From Streptococcus oralis (GTDB taxonomy: Bacteria; Bacillota; Bacilli; Lactobacillales; Streptococcaceae), in NCBI RefSeq assembly GCF_002386345.1, contig NZ_CP023507.1, positions 62,001 through 126,000 on the forward strand: a stretch of DNA of 64,000 bases, read 5' to 3'. Below, piece by piece: positions 1 to 8,914 of this stretch. The translations under genes and the position numbers were made by a program. The notes under the pieces were generated by a model, which had not been told where the DNA came from, searched no databases, and was given only the letters and a program-made list of their open reading frames with translations. Positions within the stretch are counted from its first letter, which is position 1. Every line of letters begins with the position of its first letter.

Positions 1-266
1 CAAATTATTTGATATTTGAAAGTTGATGTGTTAGAATGAATTCAGAAAGCGAATAAATATAAAATCCTCACGCTGCTATAATATGCTCTTTTTAAAGACA
101 GAAAGTCAACTTGTTTATTTCAGGCCTGTTAACAAGTTGATGTGAAGAATTCACTCTAGTTTTGAGGGTTAGTTATAAAATTGTGCACAATTGCTTTCCA
201 AATTTTTATTATTATTTTTATTATTTTAATTTTCAAGTTTAGAAATTAAAGAATTAAGAGGTTGAA
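1..266. other. Non-coding region before the first gene
   Basis: No convincing reading frame. The stretch is AT-rich. The word AAGTTGATGTG occurs near 20-30 and again near 131-141, each followed by a GAATTCA-like word, so it may hold a short duplicated regulatory site. A weak Shine-Dalgarno (AGAGGTTG) lies just before the ATG at 267. I cannot assign a promoter with confidence. Confidence 0.4.
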
Positions 267-2276
267 ATGAAGAAAAAATATACCTATTTGACAGCTTCTG
301 TTTTAACAGCTGTAACAATGCTTCCAACTTTTGCACCAAGTGAAGCTCACGCTGCTTACAACTGGAATGGGAATAATAGCTACTATACAAGAACTAGCCG
401 CCGTTCAAGCAATCGTACTTCTAACCGTACTACTGCAAATCGTAGCCGCACATCAAACTATACTGTAAGAAGTTATGGCTACAACAGTTATTACCCAAGC
501 TATAACTATGGCTACAATAGCTACTACCCAAGCTATAATTATGGATATGGTAGCTATTACCCAAGTTACAACTACGGTTACAATAATTGGAATAACTACT
601 ATGGCTATGACAACAGTAGCAACTACTATGGTTATAACTATTGGAATAGTTACAACAACCTTGCTAGCGATGAAAACTATATTTACTGGAATGGCAATCA
701 CTACTACCGCATGAACGACGGTAGCTACCGTATTTATCGTAACGGTCAGTGGAAACCTTTGACAAACAATAGTAACAACAACTCATCTACTAACAACTTG
801 GAAAACGATCCGCACTATCGTTACGAAAATGGATACCATTACTATGTATTGGACAATGGTGATTATTACTACTACCAAAATGGTAAGTGGGTATTGGTGA
901 AAGATTCTGCTGATACAACACCAGCACAACCAGCACAACCAGCTGAGCCAACACCAGCACAACCAGCAACTCCTGCTGAACCAAAACCAGAACAACCAAC
1001 AACTCCGGTTGAGCCAGCACAACCAAGTCAACCTGAAGTTCCTGCTCCAACACCAGCAGAACCAGAGGCTCCAACACCAGCTCCTAGTGATAAACCTGAA
1101 GAGCCAACAACACCAGCTGAGCCAAAACCAGAGCAACCAGCAACTCCAAGTGTTGACCTACCAGAAAACCCACCAATTAATGGTGCTGATAGTGAATTTG
1201 ATCCATTCAAGCCATCAACAGAAACACCAGCAGAACCAAAACCAGAAACACCAGCAACTCCAGCTATCCCAACAACACCAGGTTTGGTAACGACTGATGA
1301 ACCAAGTGAAAACCAAATCCCTGATTATGTTGAAAAACCAGCTGAAGGATTGGAACACTTGGCTTGGGCACCAAATGGACAAACTCCAAAATTGGTTTAC
1401 CCACCAGGTAAACCAGGTGATGCAGTCCTCAAGAATGATAAAAACTACTACTTCGACGGTAGTGCACATTACTATTATGTATCATCTAATTCAGAGCGTA
1501 CAGGTTACTCAGCATACTGGAAGTGGCTTGGAGGAAAATGGAAACTTCAAGGGATGACTGATCCAAACGATCCAGCTCGTGATCCAAAACTTCACGAAAA
1601 CACTGCTGATGACGAGTACATGTACAGTGACAAGAACTCAAGCGTGAAACTTTACTCAACTAACTTGGTAACGACTGCTAAAGCAGGTCAAGCATTGCCA
1701 TTCAAGAATGTTGAAGAGTTCAAAAACTATGTCATCGAAAAAATGAATCCTAAGTTCCTTGATAACTCTGGTTGGGATGCTAAAGTTGAGTGGGAAATCG
1801 AAGATCCAGAAATCTTTGAGAAGACTAAAGAAAACCCATACGCTAAGGACTATGTCTTGATTGCAAATCTCAAGAGTGGTGTCGAAGACAAGAAATACAG
1901 TGATGTAGAATTTGGTTATGTGAAGTTTGTTTACCGTGTTGAAGCAACAAATGATACAAACTATGACTATGTTTCAAAAGCGAAAGAAGCTTTCGCTAAA
2001 ATCAATGAGACTCGTAAAGCTCAAGGATTGAAAGAATTGACTTGGTCTGAAGACATTTATCAAAATCAAGCACTTCCGAAAGTAAATGAAATTTCACGTC
2101 AATACGATAGCACAGGCTTTGTAGGACGTCGTGATGAAGATGCTGCTGTTGTCGTTAAGAAATGGGCAAACAGTGGTTTGAGAGACTTGCTTCTCGATCC
2201 GAATGTCACTGAAGGAGCTGTAGCAGCAGTAGTTGATGGAAACGGTGTATACTACTGGGCATACAGTTACAAATAA
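267..2276 (+). CDS. Secreted Tyr/Asn- and Pro-rich surface protein with CAP-like C-terminus
   Basis: Predicted exported protein of 669 aa. Residues 1-29 form a signal peptide ending in AHA. A Ser/Arg/Thr/Asn-rich stretch follows, then tandem YGYNSYYPSYN-type repeats (about 70-135). Aromatic modules of the type YIYWNGNHYYRMNDG recur near 138-165 and 183-212, with a diverged third near 390-430. Between them lies a long PAQPAEP/PKPEQPATP tract (about 217-341), typical of cell-wall-spanning linkers. The last 100 residues carry an INETRKAQGLKELTW motif like the N-terminal helix of CAP/SCP domains, but the usual metal-binding histidines are not obvious. No LPXTG motif and no classical choline-binding repeats are present. 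The function is unknown; a role at the cell wall is an inference. It is followed by a strong terminator and so is probably monocistronic. Confidence 0.8.
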   Translation: MKKKYTYLTASVLTAVTMLPTFAPSEAHAAYNWNGNNSYYTRTSRRSSNRTSNRTTANRSRTSNYTVRSYGYNSYYPSYNYGYNSYYPSYNYGYGSYYPSYNYGYNNWNNYYGYDNSSNYYGYNYWNSYNNLASDENYIYWNGNHYYRMNDGSYRIYRNGQWKPLTNNSNNNSSTNNLENDPHYRYENGYHYYVLDNGDYYYYQNGKWVLVKDSADTTPAQPAQPAEPTPAQPATPAEPKPEQPTTPVEPAQPSQPEVPAPTPAEPEAPTPAPSDKPEEPTTPAEPKPEQPATPSVDLPENPPINGADSEFDPFKPSTETPAEPKPETPATPAIPTTPGLVTTDEPSENQIPDYVEKPAEGLEHLAWAPNGQTPKLVYPPGKPGDAVLKNDKNYYFDGSAHYYYVSSNSERTGYSAYWKWLGGKWKLQGMTDPNDPARDPKLHENTADDEYMYSDKNSSVKLYSTNLVTTAKAGQALPFKNVEEFKNYVIEKMNPKFLDNSGWDAKVEWEIEDPEIFEKTKENPYAKDYVLIANLKSGVEDKKYSDVEFGYVKFVYRVEATNDTNYDYVSKAKEAFAKINETRKAQGLKELTWSEDIYQNQALPKVNEISRQYDSTGFVGRRDEDAAVVVKKWANSGLRDLLLDPNVTEGAVAAVVDGNGVYYWAYSYK

Positions 2277-2316
2277 TTCAATCTTTTGAGATTGACTACT
2301 TTCTAAATAAGATAGA

Positions 2317-2345
2317 GGCTTTAAACAATTGTTTAAAGCCTTTTT
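2317..2345 (+). terminator. Intrinsic terminator of the surface-protein gene
   Basis: A perfect 24-nt palindrome (GGCTTTAAACAA and its complement) is followed by five T residues, 40 nt after the stop codon. Confidence 0.85.
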
Positions 2346-2365
2346 CTGACCCAACCAGGACAAAC

Positions 2366-2391
2366 AAAAAGGAGCCAGAGGCTCCTTTTTT
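2366..2391 (-). terminator. Bidirectional terminator, mainly for the usp gene
   Basis: GGAGCC-AGA-GGCTCC stem flanked by A5 and T6 runs, so it can act on both strands. It lies 6 nt after the stop codon of the minus-strand universal stress gene. Confidence 0.8.
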
Positions 2392-2396
2392 AATGA

Positions 2397-2849
2397 TTAC
2401 AATGTTTTTTCACTTTCTCTCACGACCAGCAAATCGACTTTTGCATGGCGAAGAATATACTCAGATGAAGAGCCAACCAAGAGGCGTTCAAAGGCATTGA
2501 GCCCTGTTGCACCAACGAGAATCAGGTCGACATTTTCTGCGTCTGGAATAGTACGGGCAAGGAGGGTTTTTGGATTTCCCATTTCGATGACGATGTGAAT
2601 ATCGGTCACACCAGCATCTCTTGCGCGCTTTTCGTACTCCTTCATCAGACTTTCAGCATCGACTTGGAGCTCTTCGTAAACTTCAGCATCAAAGGTAGAC
2701 ACGCTTTGAAGAGCGCGTGTGTCGATAACATGGGCAATGGTGAGCTTGGATTCGTTGCGTAGAGCAGTGTAAACACCTTTGACGAAAGCCAAGTCCGCTT
2801 CTTTAGAACCATCAATTGCGACCATAACATTTTGGTAACGTTGTGCCAT
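2397..2849 (-). CDS. Universal stress protein (UspA family)
   Basis: Cytosolic 150-aa nucleotide-binding protein of the usual Usp length. The C-terminal part shows the ATP-binding signature G-x2-G-x9-G-S/T (GATG then GSSS), so it belongs to the ATP-binding subgroup. The N-terminal strand NVMVAIDGSKEA is also typical. Such proteins act as stress or metabolic sensors, but no partner can be named from this sequence. It stands alone between a terminator and a divergent small membrane protein gene, with a good Shine-Dalgarno (AGGAGGTTTC on the minus strand) before the ATG. Confidence 0.9.
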   Translation of the reverse strand: MAQRYQNVMVAIDGSKEADLAFVKGVYTALRNESKLTIAHVIDTRALQSVSTFDAEVYEELQVDAESLMKEYEKRARDAGVTDIHIVIEMGNPKTLLARTIPDAENVDLILVGATGLNAFERLLVGSSSEYILRHAKVDLLVVRESEKTL

Positions 2850-3016
2850 AATGAAACCTCCTGAAATTTTCTTACTGTTATTGTAATCCTTTTCACTAAA
2901 GAAGTAAAGTAAAAATCATATTTCAATAAATATTATTGGAGATTCAATTTGGTGGAGATATGTTAAAATAAAAGAAAACGAGCTAGTAGGAAACACAGTA
3001 AAGGGGATGAGAAAGT

Positions 3017-3316
3017 ATGAAAGATTTTGTTCAGACTTTTAAAAAAATAAGTTTTCTTTATCATGGAATTATCCTTGCGTCACTTGTAGGTGAAGTAGTG
3101 ATGCTTTGGCGGCTGGAAAGAGTCATGCCCGTTCTCTATCCAGGTTTTATTGGATTTCTTCTCTTTCACTTGGTCTACCACATCATTTTATTGGTGATTG
3201 CAAAGAGAAGTGGTCGTTTGGACTATTTGGTCACGTGGGGGCTCTTTCTCATGTTTAATCTCTTGTATGACTCCTTTTTAGCGCTGATCTTTCTAGGTTT
3301 GTCTTTTGGTATGTGA
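3017..3316 (+). CDS. Small hypothetical membrane protein
   Basis: Protein of 99 aa with three strongly hydrophobic stretches (about 14-32, 40-60 and 72-97) separated by short basic loops, so probably an integral membrane protein. I do not recognise a family. It has a Shine-Dalgarno-like AAGGGGATGAG upstream. It lies alone between the divergent usp gene and alaT, which has its own promoter. Confidence 0.65.
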   Translation: MKDFVQTFKKISFLYHGIILASLVGEVVMLWRLERVMPVLYPGFIGFLLFHLVYHIILLVIAKRSGRLDYLVTWGLFLMFNLLYDSFLALIFLGLSFGM

Positions 3317-3401
3317 GAAAATACTTCTGTATTCTAGTTGTTTAGACGGTGAGAACCTAGTCGTTGTGAGTTTTTTTCTTTGCTTGCTCATTTCAGGAAA
3401 C

Positions 3402-3430
3402 TTGTCGCAATCCCTTTCTAGTGGTATAAT
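3402..3430 (+). promoter_or_regulatory. Promoter of the aminotransferase gene
   Basis: -35 TTGTCG (3402-3407), 17-bp spacer, -10 TATAAT (3425-3430) with an extended TGG immediately upstream. The Shine-Dalgarno AGGAAAC precedes the ATG at 3461. Confidence 0.75.
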
Positions 3431-3460
3431 GTTACTATCTCTATGAATTGAGGAAACAAG

Positions 3461-4675
3461 ATGAAAGAATATAACAAGTCTAGTAAGTTAGAGCACGTTG
3501 CCTATGATATCCGTGGTCCTGTTTTGGAAGAAGCTATGCGGATGCGAGCAAACGGAGAAAAGATTTTACGTCTGAATACAGGGAATCCAGCAGAATTTGG
3601 CTTTACAGCGCCGGATGAGGTCATTCATGACTTGATTATGAATGCGCGTGATAGTGAGGGATATTCTGACTCCAAAGGGATTTTCTCAGCCCGCAAGGCC
3701 ATCATGCAGTATTGCCAATTGAAGAAATTCCCTAATGTAGACATTGATGATATCTACCTCGGAAATGGTGTCAGTGAGCTGATTGTTATGTCCATGCAAG
3801 GGCTTTTGGATAATGGCGATGAGGTCTTGGTGCCTATGCCAGACTATCCTCTCTGGACAGCCGCGGTCAGCCTAGCTGGGGGAAATGCCGTTCACTATAT
3901 CTGTGATGAAGCTGCAGAATGGTACCCAGATATTGACGATATTAAGTCAAAAATTACTTCCAATACCAAGGCAATCGTCCTTATCAATCCAAATAACCCA
4001 ACTGGAGCCCTTTATCCTAAGGAACTCTTGTTGGAGATTATTGAGATTGCTCGTCAGAACGATTTGATCATCTTTGCAGATGAGATTTATGATCGCATGG
4101 TGATGGATGGGCATGTGCATACGCCTGTGGCGAGCTTGGCACCTGATGTTTTCTGTGTCAGTATGAATGGTTTGTCAAAATCTCACCGTATCGCTGGTTT
4201 CCGTGTAGGATGGATGGTCTTGTCTGGTCCTAAGCACCATGTCAAGGGCTATATCGAAGGGCTCAATATGCTATCCAATATGCGTCTTTGCTCTAACGTT
4301 TTGGCCCAGCAAGTCGTACAAACTTCACTAGGTGGGCACCAGTCAGTGGATGAATTGCTCCTTCCTGGTGGACGGATTTACGAGCAAAGAAACTTCATTT
4401 ACAATGCTATCCAAGATATCCCAGGTTTGTCTGCGGTTAAGCCGAAGGCGGGTCTTTATATCTTCCCTAAAATTGACCGCAATATGTACCGCATCGATGA
4501 TGATGAACAGTTCGTTCTTGATTTCTTGAAGCAGGAAAAGGTTCTCTTGGTTCATGGTCGTGGTTTTAACTGGAAGGAACCTGACCATTTCCGTATCGTT
4601 TACCTTCCTCGTGTGGACGAATTGGCGCAAATCCAAGAAAAGATGACACGTTTCTTGAGCCAGTATCGTAGATAA
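3461..4675 (+). CDS. alaT: Pyridoxal-phosphate aminotransferase, AlaT type
   Basis: Class I/II aminotransferase of 404 aa. It probably makes alanine from pyruvate and glutamate, as annotated for close streptococcal homologues. Visible fold-type I landmarks include NPNNPTG (about 178-184), the FADEIYD strand, and the PLP-lysine segment SMNGLSKSHR (about 228-237) followed by AGFRVGWM. Length is normal. It is a single gene with its own extended -10 promoter, followed by the strong rpmH promoter. Substrate specificity within the family cannot be read from sequence; aspartate or another amino donor is possible. Confidence 0.85.
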   Translation: MKEYNKSSKLEHVAYDIRGPVLEEAMRMRANGEKILRLNTGNPAEFGFTAPDEVIHDLIMNARDSEGYSDSKGIFSARKAIMQYCQLKKFPNVDIDDIYLGNGVSELIVMSMQGLLDNGDEVLVPMPDYPLWTAAVSLAGGNAVHYICDEAAEWYPDIDDIKSKITSNTKAIVLINPNNPTGALYPKELLLEIIEIARQNDLIIFADEIYDRMVMDGHVHTPVASLAPDVFCVSMNGLSKSHRIAGFRVGWMVLSGPKHHVKGYIEGLNMLSNMRLCSNVLAQQVVQTSLGGHQSVDELLLPGGRIYEQRNFIYNAIQDIPGLSAVKPKAGLYIFPKIDRNMYRIDDDEQFVLDFLKQEKVLLVHGRGFNWKEPDHFRIVYLPRVDELAQIQEKMTRFLSQYRR

Positions 4676-4716
4676 GGGTTTCATAGGGAAAAGCAGGAAA
4701 CATTTCCTTAGAGCTA

Positions 4717-4745
4717 TTGACAAATAGGTAAGAATCAGATAGAAT
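4717..4745 (+). promoter_or_regulatory. Strong rpmH promoter
   Basis: Consensus -35 TTGACA (4717-4722), exactly 17 bp, then -10 TAGAAT (4740-4745), about 75 nt before the GTG start of rpmH. Confidence 0.8.
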
Positions 4746-4819
4746 AGTAAAGTATGTTTAGTAACTGATCACTTTATAGCCGGCTAAACGAATACAAAAT
4801 CTATGAGGAGGTATTCATC

Positions 4820-4954
4820 GTGAAACGTACTTATCAACCAAGTAAACTTCGTCGTGCGCGCAAACACGGATTCCGTAACCGTATGTCAACTAAAAACGGT
4901 CGTCGCGTATTGGCAGCTCGTCGTCGTAAAGGACGCAAAGTTTTGGCTGCTTAA
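4820..4954 (+). CDS. rpmH: 50S ribosomal protein L34
   Basis: Frame of 44 codons starting with GTG ([17 protein letters not shown] at the N-terminus, RKGRKVLAA at the end). It is the small, very basic L34 of the large ribosomal subunit at its normal length. A GAGGAGG Shine-Dalgarno lies 7-8 nt before the GTG, which fixes the start. It is transcribed alone from a consensus promoter and closed by a terminator at 4975-5011. The usual bacterial neighbour rnpA is not adjacent here. Confidence 0.97.
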
Positions 4955-4974
4955 TCCAAACGAATTCAACAAAG

Positions 4975-5011
4975 AAGTCAGTAGGAACTCGAGTCTACTG
5001 GCTTTTCTTTT
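4975..5011 (+). terminator. rpmH terminator
   Basis: Stem GTCAGTAG / CTACTGGC around a GAACTCGAGT loop, followed by TTTTCTTTTT. Confidence 0.75.
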
Positions 5012-5091
5012 TATCTTAAAGGGTGCATTGTCCTTGAAATCGGTCATTTCAGATGAAATTCATGGAGGACTCGTTTAAAAGGTCACATACA

Positions 5092-5132
5092 AAAAACTCA
5101 AAACCAGATATAAGTTACTGATTTTGAGTTTT
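5092..5132 (-). terminator. Terminator of the kimA-like gene
   Basis: Inverted repeat AAACTCAAAA / TTTTGAGTTT with A- and T-runs on both sides, directly after the minus-strand transporter gene. Confidence 0.7.
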
Positions 5133-5135
5133 TGT

Positions 5136-6980
5136 TTATTCTTTTAAGTGATAAGAGTAGCTAGCGACAACGACGTCTTCATGCCATCTGAGAGCGTATT
5201 TTAGTTTGAGGCTCATTTGATTGTGCAGGATATTTTGCCAAGGCTTGTTAGGGATAAACTGTGGGACAAGGACTGTAACGGTGTAGTTTTTTTGCTTAGC
5301 TTCTTGGGCGATTCGTTTGACATACTTAACGCTAGGAGTGATGATGTCGCGGTAGCTGGTATTGATATTCTTCAGAGTGATATTTGGGAAGTAATCGGCA
5401 AATTCCTGAAGGATTTCTTGGTCTTTTTCGGCCGTTTCTTTAGTAGAAATGTGCATGGCCAACACTTCGTCACCGATACTTTGAGCGTAGCTAATGGCTC
5501 CGACACTTACTCGAGTAACATTTCCTACTAGGACAAGAACCAGATTGCCATCGTAGGTACGTTTTTCAATTCCTTCGTAGAGTCGCAGTTGTTTTGCCAC
5601 TTTTTGGTAATGGCTGTGAATGGACAAAAAGAGGAAGGTTAAGACTAGGATAATTGGGAAGAATGGCCAGATATCACCCAGTCTGAAGAGGAGTAAAATG
5701 AGAACGATAGCATAACAAATGATGGCCCCAAGGATATTAGCAAAGGCAGGTTTTAAGAAGTTTGCTCCTTTTTCCTTTTTCCAATGACGAATCATCCCAG
5801 TCTGAGAAAGGGCAAAGGGAACGAAGACCCCGATAGTATAAAGAGGAATCAAGCGTTCAGTATTCCCGTTAAAAATGAGAAGAAGGATCATAGCTCCAAA
5901 AGCCAGAGTTAAGATACCGTTGGAGTAGCCAAGGCGATCCCCCTTTTCCATAAAGAGATGGGGCATGTACTTGTTTTTAGCCATATTGTAAGCCAGCATA
6001 GGGAAGGCTGAAAAGCCAGTATTTGCAGCTACAGCTAGAATCAAGGCTGTTGAGAACTGGAAGAGATAGTAGCTAGCATGACCAAAGAATGAATCACCAA
6101 GAATGCCCTTGGCCATTTGCGAGAGGATGGTTTCTCCATTTTGAGGAGTGATACCCATCCAGTAGTTTAGGAAGGTAATGCCCGCAAAAAGAAATCCTAA
6201 AATGAGCGACATGATGGTCAGGGTCTGAGCAGCATTCTTTTCTTTCGGAGTTTTGAAAAATGGTACCGCATTTGAAATAGCCTCAACCCCTGTCAGAGAG
6301 GCAGAGCCACTGGTAAAGGCTCTCAATAGGAGAACGATGGAAAGGCTCGGAACGGTTTGCCCAATGGTTGAAGTCGCCTGGTAGTTTAGGGACCCTGTAA
6401 ATAGTTGAAAGAACCCATAAAGCAAGAGAAAGACGGTACTGAAGATAAAGAGGTAGACGGGAATCATCAGAGAGCTGGCAGATTCTTTCAAACCTCTTAA
6501 ATTCAAGAGCATGAGCAGACAGACTAGGAAAATAGAGATATGAAGATTATAGGGATGGAGGGCAGGGATGGCTGCAGTAATAGCATCAGCTCCAGACGCA
6601 ACGGATACGGCTACTGTCAGCATATAGTCAACAAGGAGGCTGCCCCCTGAAATCAAGCCTAGTTCAGGAGAGAGATTTTCCCGAGTGACCATATAAGCCC
6701 CACCACCTTGAGGATAGGCGTGAATAATTTGACGATAGGAAACGGTCAAACTAGCGAGGAGTAAGAGGACAAAAATACCGATAGGGAGGCTCCACCAAAT
6801 GGCGAGAGGAGAGAGACTGACTAAAACGAGAATGACTTGTTCAGGTCCATAGGCAATAGAAGACAGGGCATCACTGGATAACATTGCAAGTGCCTGCATT
6901 TTTCCAAGTAATCCCCCTTCACCATCTGTGAGAGACTTGAGTGGTCGACCGATAAAGGTATATTTTAATTTTCTAAACAT
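5136..6980 (-). CDS. kimA: KimA-type APC-superfamily potassium importer
   Basis: About 614 aa, with some 12 membrane segments over the first 440 residues and a soluble C-terminal domain. It resembles Bacillus subtilis KimA (YdaO) along its length as I recall it: LAMLSSDALSSIAYG near the N-terminus, YRQIIHAYPQGGGAY, SGGSLLVDYMLTVAVS, FTSGSASLTGVEAISNA, AANTGFSAFPMLAYN and, near the end, ILHNQMS. KimA is a high-affinity K+ importer inhibited by c-di-AMP; that function is inferred here. I chose the ATG at 6980 because AAAGGA lies just upstream, whereas the in-frame ATG at 7007 has no ribosome site. It is divergent from tatD. No c-di-AMP riboswitch is visible in the 5' region, unlike Bacillus kimA. 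Confidence 0.8.
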   Translation of the reverse strand: MFRKLKYTFIGRPLKSLTDGEGGLLGKMQALAMLSSDALSSIAYGPEQVILVLVSLSPLAIWWSLPIGIFVLLLLASLTVSYRQIIHAYPQGGGAYMVTRENLSPELGLISGGSLLVDYMLTVAVSVASGADAITAAIPALHPYNLHISIFLVCLLMLLNLRGLKESASSLMIPVYLFIFSTVFLLLYGFFQLFTGSLNYQATSTIGQTVPSLSIVLLLRAFTSGSASLTGVEAISNAVPFFKTPKEKNAAQTLTIMSLILGFLFAGITFLNYWMGITPQNGETILSQMAKGILGDSFFGHASYYLFQFSTALILAVAANTGFSAFPMLAYNMAKNKYMPHLFMEKGDRLGYSNGILTLAFGAMILLLIFNGNTERLIPLYTIGVFVPFALSQTGMIRHWKKEKGANFLKPAFANILGAIICYAIVLILLLFRLGDIWPFFPIILVLTFLFLSIHSHYQKVAKQLRLYEGIEKRTYDGNLVLVLVGNVTRVSVGAISYAQSIGDEVLAMHISTKETAEKDQEILQEFADYFPNITLKNINTSYRDIITPSVKYVKRIAQEAKQKNYTVTVLVPQFIPNKPWQNILHNQMSLKLKYALRWHEDVVVASYSYHLKE

Positions 6981-7131
6981 TTTCTTTTCCTTTGATGAAA
7001 ATTTCAATAAGTGTTATTATACTGCTTTGAAAAAAGGCAGTCAAGGGAGAATGATTGGTATTAGAATATTTTTACAAGCCGAGGGATGCTATTTTTGGTA
7101 TAATAGATGGAAGAAAATGAGGTTAGAAGAG

Positions 7132-7905
7132 ATGATTTTTGATACGCATACACATTTAAATGTAGAGGAATTTGCAGGACGTGAGGAGGAAGAACTTGCC
7201 TTGGCTGCTGAGATGGGTGTGACTCGGATGAACATTGTTGGTTTTGACAAGCCGACCATTGAACGTGCCCTAGAGTTAGCAGATGAGTATGAGCAACTCT
7301 ACGCAACTATTGGATGGCATCCGACGGAAGCAGGGACTTACACAGACGAGGTCGAAGCTTACTTGCTTGAAAAACTAAAACATCCCAAGGTTGTTGCCTT
7401 GGGGGAGATTGGTCTGGACTACCATTGGATGACAGCATCTAAGAAAGTGCAGGAGCAGGTTTTTCGTCGTCAGATTCAGCTGTCTAAGGACTTGAATTTG
7501 CCCTTTGTGGTCCACACTCGTGATGCGCTAGAAGATACTTATGAGATCATCAAGAGCGAGGGAGTTGGTCCTCGTGGTGGGATTATGCATTCATTTTCAG
7601 GCTCTTTGGAGTGGGCTGAAAAGTTTGTGGAGCTTGGCATGACCATTTCCTTCTCAGGAGTGGTGACCTTTAAGAAAGCGACGGATATCCAAGAAGCTGC
7701 CAGAGAACTTCCCTTGGAAAAGATTTTGGTAGAAACAGATGCCCCTTACCTGGCTCCTGTTCCTAAACGTGGCCGTGAAAACAAAACAGCCTACACACGC
7801 TATGTGGTAGATTTTATCGCGGATTTGCGTGGTATGACGACTGAGGAGTTAGCCGCAGTAACAACTGCAAATGCAGAGCGTATCTTTGGATTGGACAGCA
7901 AGTGA
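7132..7905 (+). CDS. tatD: TatD family metal-dependent hydrolase
   Basis: TatD-type nuclease/deoxyribonuclease of 257 aa. The TIM-barrel metal ligands are visible: DTHTH at the N-terminus, GEIGLDYHW, VVHTRDA, MHSFSG and VETDAPYLAP. It is likely a Mg-dependent 3'-5' exonuclease in DNA repair or turnover. An extended -10 (TGG-TATAAT, 7099-7104) lies upstream. I prefer ATG 7132, preceded by TTAGAAGAG; ATG 7117 in the same frame is possible but would give a 5' leader of only a few nt. It is the first gene of an RNA-maturation operon and its stop overlaps the rnmV start. Confidence 0.9.
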   Translation: MIFDTHTHLNVEEFAGREEEELALAAEMGVTRMNIVGFDKPTIERALELADEYEQLYATIGWHPTEAGTYTDEVEAYLLEKLKHPKVVALGEIGLDYHWMTASKKVQEQVFRRQIQLSKDLNLPFVVHTRDALEDTYEIIKSEGVGPRGGIMHSFSGSLEWAEKFVELGMTISFSGVVTFKKATDIQEAARELPLEKILVETDAPYLAPVPKRGRENKTAYTRYVVDFIADLRGMTTEELAAVTTANAERIFGLDSK

Positions 7906-8471
7906 TGAAAGAAAAAATTTCCCAAGTCATCGTAGTCGAAGGACGGGATGATACAGCTAATCTCAAACGTTATTTTGATGTAGAGACCTATGAAACACGA
8001 GGTTCCGCAATAAATGGCCAAGATATAGAGCGGATTCAGCGTCTGCATGAATTGCATGGAGTCATTGTCTTTACAGATCCAGATTTTAATGGGGAACGCA
8101 TTCGGCGCATGATTATGACGGCCATTCCAACGGTACAACATGCCTTTCTCAAACGAGATGAGGCTGTTCCCAAATCCAAGACCAAGGGACGTTCTCTGGG
8201 AATCGAACACGCCAGCTATGAAGATATGAAAACAGCGCTGGCTCAGGTGACAGAGCAATTTGAAAACGAGAACGAGTTTGACATCAGTCGTGGTGACTTG
8301 ATTCGCCTAGGTTTCTTGGCGGGAGCAGACAGTCGTAGGCGCAGAGAGTATCTAGGCGAACAGCTCCGCATCGGCTATTCCAACGGCAAGCAACTCCTCA
8401 AGCGCTTAGAGTTATTTGGGATAACCTTGGCAGAAGTGGAAGAGACTATGGAAAGTTATGATAATAGTTAG
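7905..8471 (+). CDS. rnmV: Ribonuclease M5
   Basis: 188-aa TOPRIM-domain nuclease that matures the 5S rRNA precursor. The TOPRIM glutamate is in VVVEGRDD (about 10-17) and the DxD pair in FTDPDFNGERIR (about 58-69). Length is typical. ATG 7905 overlaps the tatD stop by one base (TGATG), indicating translational coupling; a GTG one codon earlier is less likely. The tatD-rnmV-ksgA order is conserved in Firmicutes and links rRNA processing with rRNA methylation. Confidence 0.92.
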   Translation: MKEKISQVIVVEGRDDTANLKRYFDVETYETRGSAINGQDIERIQRLHELHGVIVFTDPDFNGERIRRMIMTAIPTVQHAFLKRDEAVPKSKTKGRSLGIEHASYEDMKTALAQVTEQFENENEFDISRGDLIRLGFLAGADSRRRREYLGEQLRIGYSNGKQLLKRLELFGITLAEVEETMESYDNS

Positions 8472-8578
8472 ATAGCCCAAAAATACAAAGGGAATGTGTT
8501 ACAATAGAGGTACCTAGATTTATTTCAAGAGATTCATTTTGATAATATTTAAATGGAAATTTATAAGGAAAGAGCAAG

Positions 8579-8914
8579 ATGAAAATACGAGTTGATAGAG
8601 AGTCTGTGTGTATGGGGGACGATGTATTGCCTCATGAGACAGAATTTGAGATTCCTGAAGATATGACGGTGAAAGAATTTTTTGACTTTCTAGAAAAGGA
8701 ACGTTATTTGCCGTCTGTTCAAGGAAATAATGTCGCTTGGGAACTCCGTAATCGAAATAGGGAACAAGGTGTTTATTTTACCAAAACACGAGAGATTATC
8801 CATCCAGATGCGGTCTTAAAAGAGATGTTGGAAGGAATTACTGAGACTCCCTTATTTGTTTTGCTCTATCATTATACTCCGGAAGCATATTATATTAGAA
8901 AAGAGAATAAATGA
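8579..8914 (+). CDS. Hypothetical protein inserted between rnmV and ksgA
   Basis: Soluble, acidic 111-aa protein that I do not recognise. The N-terminal half ([27 protein letters not shown], described in parts) alternates polar and hydrophobic residues, suggesting beta strands. It ends four bases into ksgA (8911-8914 overlap), so it is co-transcribed and probably coupled with ksgA. A possible -10 (TACAAT, near 8500) lies in the 107-nt gap after rnmV. Confidence 0.7.
   Translation: MKIRVDRESVCMGDDVLPHETEFEIPEDMTVKEFFDFLEKERYLPSVQGNNVAWELRNRNREQGVYFTKTREIIHPDAVLKEMLEGITETPLFVLLYHYTPEAYYIRKENK

Noticed and set aside
475-665. Regularly spaced repeats resembling a CRISPR array
   Set aside because: The repeats are in-frame codons of YGYNSYYPSYN with no unique spacers and no cas genes.
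453-1469. Several long frames on both strands inside the first gene (Val/Ile-rich, Trp/Cys-rich, Gln-rich)
   Set aside because: They are shadows of the low-complexity Tyr/Asn and Pro repeats; none has a ribosome site or family-like sequence.
267-2276. Choline-binding protein
   Set aside because: The aromatic modules lack the GWxxxxxxWYYF choline-binding pattern, and no LPXTG anchor is present either.
4854-5078. 74-codon frame overlapping rpmH
   Set aside because: Out of frame with L34 and runs across the rpmH terminator.
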